Shown here: positions 19,100-22,137 of the stretch, in pieces
How positions within the stretch are numbered: position 1 is the first letter of the stretch
Layout: every line of letters begins with the position of its first letter
Assembly (NCBI RefSeq): GCF_000485595.1
Contig: NW_014577401.1
Span: 290,619 to 312,755, forward strand
Length of the DNA stretch: 22,137 nt
Reading direction: 5' to 3'
Origin: Priapulus caudatus
Lineage: Eukaryota; Priapulida; Priapulimorpha; Priapulimorphida; Priapulidae
Translations under genes and position numbers: made by a program
Notes under the pieces: generated by a model
Databases searched by the model: none
What the model was told of the DNA's origin: nothing
Seen by the model: the letters and a program-made list of their open reading frames with translations, nothing else

Positions 19100-20070
19100 T
19101 CAACGGGAGTGGCTCGATCGACGCCGAAAATCGAATAACCGAGTTGATTCAAGGCCATTAATCATCATCACTCTGACCATCGACATCAGAAACCATCTGT
19201 AGGTTTCTGATGGTGTTCTGGCAACTTCAGTACAACAGACGGAAAACGATGTCTTATCAAATTTGAAGGGAGATCTTGCAATACCCTTGAAGGCGTGAAG
19301 AGTGCGACAGGCATTACCCCAAATGTTTACCGTCTTCAGAGTTCTAAGAAGTGTTTGTAAATCTTCATCTGCTGGTCGCTTCTTGTGGGTAGTGCCGTGC
19401 TTTGGAGTTTGAAGCATCTTGTCGAAGTTTGCACAAATGTCCATCATTACTGGAGCAGCCTTTGAAACTGCAATGATTGACTGTTCTGTTTTATTCGAAC
19501 CCAATCCTTTTATCAGCTCTTTGATCATTTTCACCTCATTTTCTTTCTGAAGGTCTGTTGGTTTGTTGTTACCATTCCCTCCATGTGTGCTCACAAAGGA
19601 TGCAGCTCTCACTCTCATGCCAATGGCAGGAGGCAGCAAAACCTCGGTTTTCAGTATATAGTCGACACATTCCACAAAGTACTTGGAGAGATAGGAGTGT
19701 GAATAGAAGAATGGAATCATCTCCTTGAGTATCACATTTGTGCGAATCACATCTCCTTCATGTATGGCATCACTCAGGTGTATCATGATGAAGTACCATT
19801 GGAGGTACTGCAGGACATAGTTGGACAGATCATCCACAGGGTCAACTTTGTCTGCCACCCTCCGGACCATGATGGGAAGTCCTGATATTGGTAATACAGT
19901 ACATCCGATATTGAGATTTCCTTCTGCTATCTTTATCGTGAACACTTGCACGTTGATTGAAAGATCGAAACAAACATGGCCATCGTCACCGCCGAGACAA
20001 AGTCTGTAATCATGACATTTCTGTAGAAAACCTGTATGTGCATTTTCTTGCTGGCCGGGTCTTCTCCGTC
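19100..20070 (-). CDS. DUF6589-like protein, 3' exon
   Basis: A long minus-strand exon (about 322 codons to TGA/TAA-type stop at 19102-19100) opens after a good acceptor (TTTGTAG at 20077-20071) in phase 1. Visible blocks: VLPISGLPIMVRRV, DPVDDLSNYVLQYLQWYF, LSDAIHEGDVIRTN, SHSYLSKYFVECVDYILK, FVSTHGGNGNNKPTDLQKEN, IKELIKGLGSNKTEQSI and SKAAPVMMD. The order D-A-I-x-E-G-D, then HGG-x-G-x-N-x-x-x-D, then K-x-L-x-x-G-N-K-T-E matches what I recall of DUF6589, a domain of unknown function common in fungi and invertebrate genomes and often multi-copy. No catalytic motif is evident. The upstream exon at 21608-21399 probably belongs to the same gene, but it ends in phase 0, so an intermediate exon is expected. 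The last residues (RLFDFRRRSSHSR) look non-conserved, so the true 3' end may be a splice site instead. Family assignment comes from memory of the domain and was not searched. Confidence 0.6.
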
Positions 20071-20393
20071 CTACAAAGAGAACAATGCACAAATTGTCAA
20101 TTCTTTGCATTGGATAAGTCATTGTCTGTGAATGGAAAGATTTCAGTATGCTATATATTATGTTCTGTTGTACACTTCATTTTGATGTTAAAATGTCTTA
20201 TTGTTTAAAGAATTAAACAAAATATATAATTATGGACTTTCAATTATGTCAATTCATTGTTCGATGGCTCATAGTATGGCTAATACAACCAATATTGTTT
20301 TATTGATGCCATGTGATGTCTCGACCAATATAGAAGGTGATTCCTTCACCAGTGCCAGCCGATCAAATGATGTACTATACCTCTCTGCGTAAT

Positions 20394-21312
20394 TGTATCC
20401 CCCGAACGAAGTTCGTGGGGATACTATGGGTTTGGCATCGTCGCGCCGCCGCCGCTGCCGCGCGCCGCTAGAGATTCCTGTGAACGCTCTACAGGCTGCA
20501 GTTCTTCTCGGATCATCTTCAATTTCGAAAGAAGTGCGTTATCGTAAAGCGAAGACACCTATTGTTTTGTGTGGGGCGGAGTCATCGTTGCCATGGTAAC
20601 AACATTTTTGTCGAAATATTCTAGAACCTGTAACTCTACACTTTTTACGCCGATATCATGAAATTTATATTTGTATTAAAATTTAAAAATTTAAAATAAA
20701 AATTAAAATTTAATATTGTATTTAAATTCATTTTAATTTATGATTGTCATCAAGACATGTTATATCGGCCTGTGTGCCAAATTTCATGACAATCGGGTAA
20801 AAAAAGCACAAGTTACAGGTTCTACACATATTCCACAAAAATGTTGTTACCATGGCAACGATGACTCCGCCCACACCAAAAACGATTGCGTCTTCGCTTT
20901 ACCATAACGCACCTTCATGCCAAATTGAAGATGATCCGAGATCGGGTAAAAAACTGCCCACCAGGTCATTCGACCTTTATTTCACCTTTACCTTGACCTT
21001 GATCATATTTCTCTTCCGCTCTCTAACTCAGCCCCTAATTGACCTAGCGCGACCCAAACTTGGTATGCTTACACATCTTGGGAGAAGGTCTGTCGCATAC
21101 CAAAACCACCTACTGCCCTTGACCTTAGTTTGGACCTTCACCGTCGACTTACATCTCCTCTTCGGCCTCCTAGGGTAACCAGATTCCATATACTTGCACA
21201 TCTGAGCACACCAGTTGTCTAACAAACCTTTGTCTTTGTGACTTATTTAACTTTACCTGCCTTCTACGTCCTTACAGAGATATTCTATTCATACTAGATC
21301 ACGGGGGATACA
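20394..21312. mobile_element. Foldback element with TGTATCCCCCG termini, in the DUF6589-like gene intron
   Basis: The 11-mer TGTATCCCCCG at 20394-20404 and its exact complement at 21302-21312 bound about 919 bases. The left end continues into an imperfect palindrome (GAACGAAGTTC, then GTGGGGAT). Inside, arms at about 20507-20634 and 20812-20941 are inverted copies that share GCCATGGTAACAACATTTTT and GCGAAGAC. They enclose an AT-rich loop of A/T homopolymers. No flanking target duplication is evident and there is no transposase. Confidence 0.7.
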
Positions 21313-21398
21313 TGTAGTTGGCGACAACTGCTCATTTCTAGTTACTGGTATGGGTCTGGTATGGGAACCCTGACAAAGATTACAGTTAGTGCCATTAC

Positions 21399-21608
21399 CT
21401 GCATGTCGAACTGGTTAAGGATTGAATCCAAGAGCTTGTCCATTACTGACGACGCAACTGCAGCTTTCTTCTCTTTGTGGACGAGTTTGATGTTGCTAGG
21501 AATATCAGAATGGTGTGGTTCATCATCTATGTCCTCCATCTTGAAGAAATCCATCAGGTAGTCAAGGAAGTACGCCTTTCCCACAAGTTTTGTGAAGTCA
21601 TCATGAGC
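21399..21608 (-). CDS. Internal exon, probably upstream exon of the DUF6589-like gene
   Basis: A 70-codon minus-strand exon, phase 0 at both ends, is bounded by acceptor TTCCAG|GCTCAT and donor ATGCAG|GTAATG. It encodes AHDDFTKLVGKAYFLDYL at the start and then an acidic, Lys-rich stretch with DIDDEPHHSDIP, VHKEKKAAV and MDKLLDSILNQFDMQ. It has the same strand as the exon at 20070-19100, lies 1.3 kb upstream of it, and has ordinary codon use. This kind of Asp/His-rich segment with E-K-K and a following amphipathic helix precedes the DUF6589 core in invertebrate homologues as I recall them. Joining directly to 20070 would break phase, so a small exon between them is missing or lost. Confidence 0.55.
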
Positions 21609-21659
21609 CTGGAACATACACCAGTGCAGGCAATTGATATTGTAACAACAACATGTCAA

Positions 21660-22137
21660 ACATTACTCACAGTAGCATAATATGACACATACGAGACATA
21701 TATGTCGTTGAGAAGTCATTGATTAACCACTCCGCGTTCAGGCCACAAAATTGTGAATGTGTAGGATATCTTTGAGTAGTAGTACTAGTATACTAGTACG
21801 TGCATTTGTACTTAGAGAGAATACAGGTGCTATTTTACATTCATTATATTACGGTTCATTATTTCTTTATTAACGGGTGTGTGTAGTTTTACTTTGATCT
21901 ACTATATAAAGTACTTTCTAATGCGAGATATATATTAATGCGAGTTAGCGTTTATCGCATTTTTCGCATTAATAAATATCTCGCATTAATTTCTATTCTT
22001 ACAGTATATAAAGCTAGCTATGATCAGTCGGTGGTAGTGGTGTCATGTACTCCAACGTGAGAGTCCTGTGACCACACGTTTTCTGACTTTCGATCTTGTC
22101 TGAGCATACGCTCTTGATATGATAATGAACATTCGCA
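21660..22137. other. Right edge, no gene recognised
   Basis: AT-rich sequence with the two palindromes described for 21919-21988 and a TATATAAAG box-like word near 22004. No exon could be supported before the window ends. Confidence 0.4.
21919..21988. repeat. 70-bp hairpin element
   Basis: Arms TAATGCGAGATATATATTAA (21919) and TTAATAAATATCTCGCATTA (ending 21988) are inverted with one mismatch. TTAATGCGA/CGCATTAA words recur internally. The loop contains TAGCG and GCATTTTT. It is a small MITE-like or purely structural repeat. Just upstream, GTACTAGTATACTAGTAC (about 21782) is an independent 18-bp palindrome. Confidence 0.65.

Noticed and set aside
21028-21225. 65-codon minus-strand open frame between the DUF6589-like exons
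   Set aside because: Lies inside the foldback element, lacks credible splice borders and does not resemble the DUF6589 core, so it was not taken as the missing exon.

Overview
This is a eukaryotic, almost certainly animal, window. It has spliced exons with GT-AG borders, a full-length metazoan-type COG4, an SLC22 (organic cation/carnitine-type) transporter, and much repeat DNA: microsatellites, MITE-like inverted-repeat elements and a noisy tandem satellite. The mix of SLC22, RecQ-like and DUF6589-like sequences with small DNA transposons suggests a marine invertebrate, but the sequence alone does not fix the phylum.

Layout. Positions 120-691 (minus strand) hold two exons encoding the first membrane helix and the large extracellular loop of an SLC22 transporter. 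Positions 692-4759 contain no recognisable exon. They hold CA/TG, TA and GC microsatellites (about 1080-2520), a cluster of perfect palindromes (2513-2765), a block of nothing but G and C (about 2995-3279), a foldback (3691-3820) and a GAGTA pentamer array (about 4305-4590). Positions 4760-8219 (plus strand) carry eight exons with matching phases. They encode the SLC22 body from just after the extracellular loop to the stop codon. The two exon sets are exactly complementary in content and phase but lie on opposite strands, so either a local inversion or misjoin has split one gene, or two partial paralogues sit here.

Positions 8587-9204 hold a Harbinger-like MITE with TTA target duplications. 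COG4 follows on the minus strand (9786-12068), intronless and strongly GC-rich. Head-to-head with it, on the plus strand, is a RecQ-family helicase (12357-15080). All its main motifs can be read, but only by crossing several frameshifts and an in-frame stop, so it is probably a pseudogene. Positions 15190-16940 are a degenerate tandem repeat of about 26 bases. They are followed by a decayed LINE fragment (about 16960-17480), a GCT-rich low-complexity tract (about 17960-18660), and more of the same satellite (18900-19095). Positions 19100-21608 (minus strand) hold two exons of a DUF6589-like protein, separated by an intron that contains a foldback element of about 0.9 kb with short terminal inverted repeats.

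The genes do not form a pathway: Golgi trafficking (COG4), plasma-membrane solute transport (SLC22), a dead or dying helicase, and a protein of a repeat-prone family. The most interesting signals are the split, inverted SLC22 gene and a family of tiny, almost perfectly palindromic elements (42-51 bp) flanked by 5-bp direct repeats.
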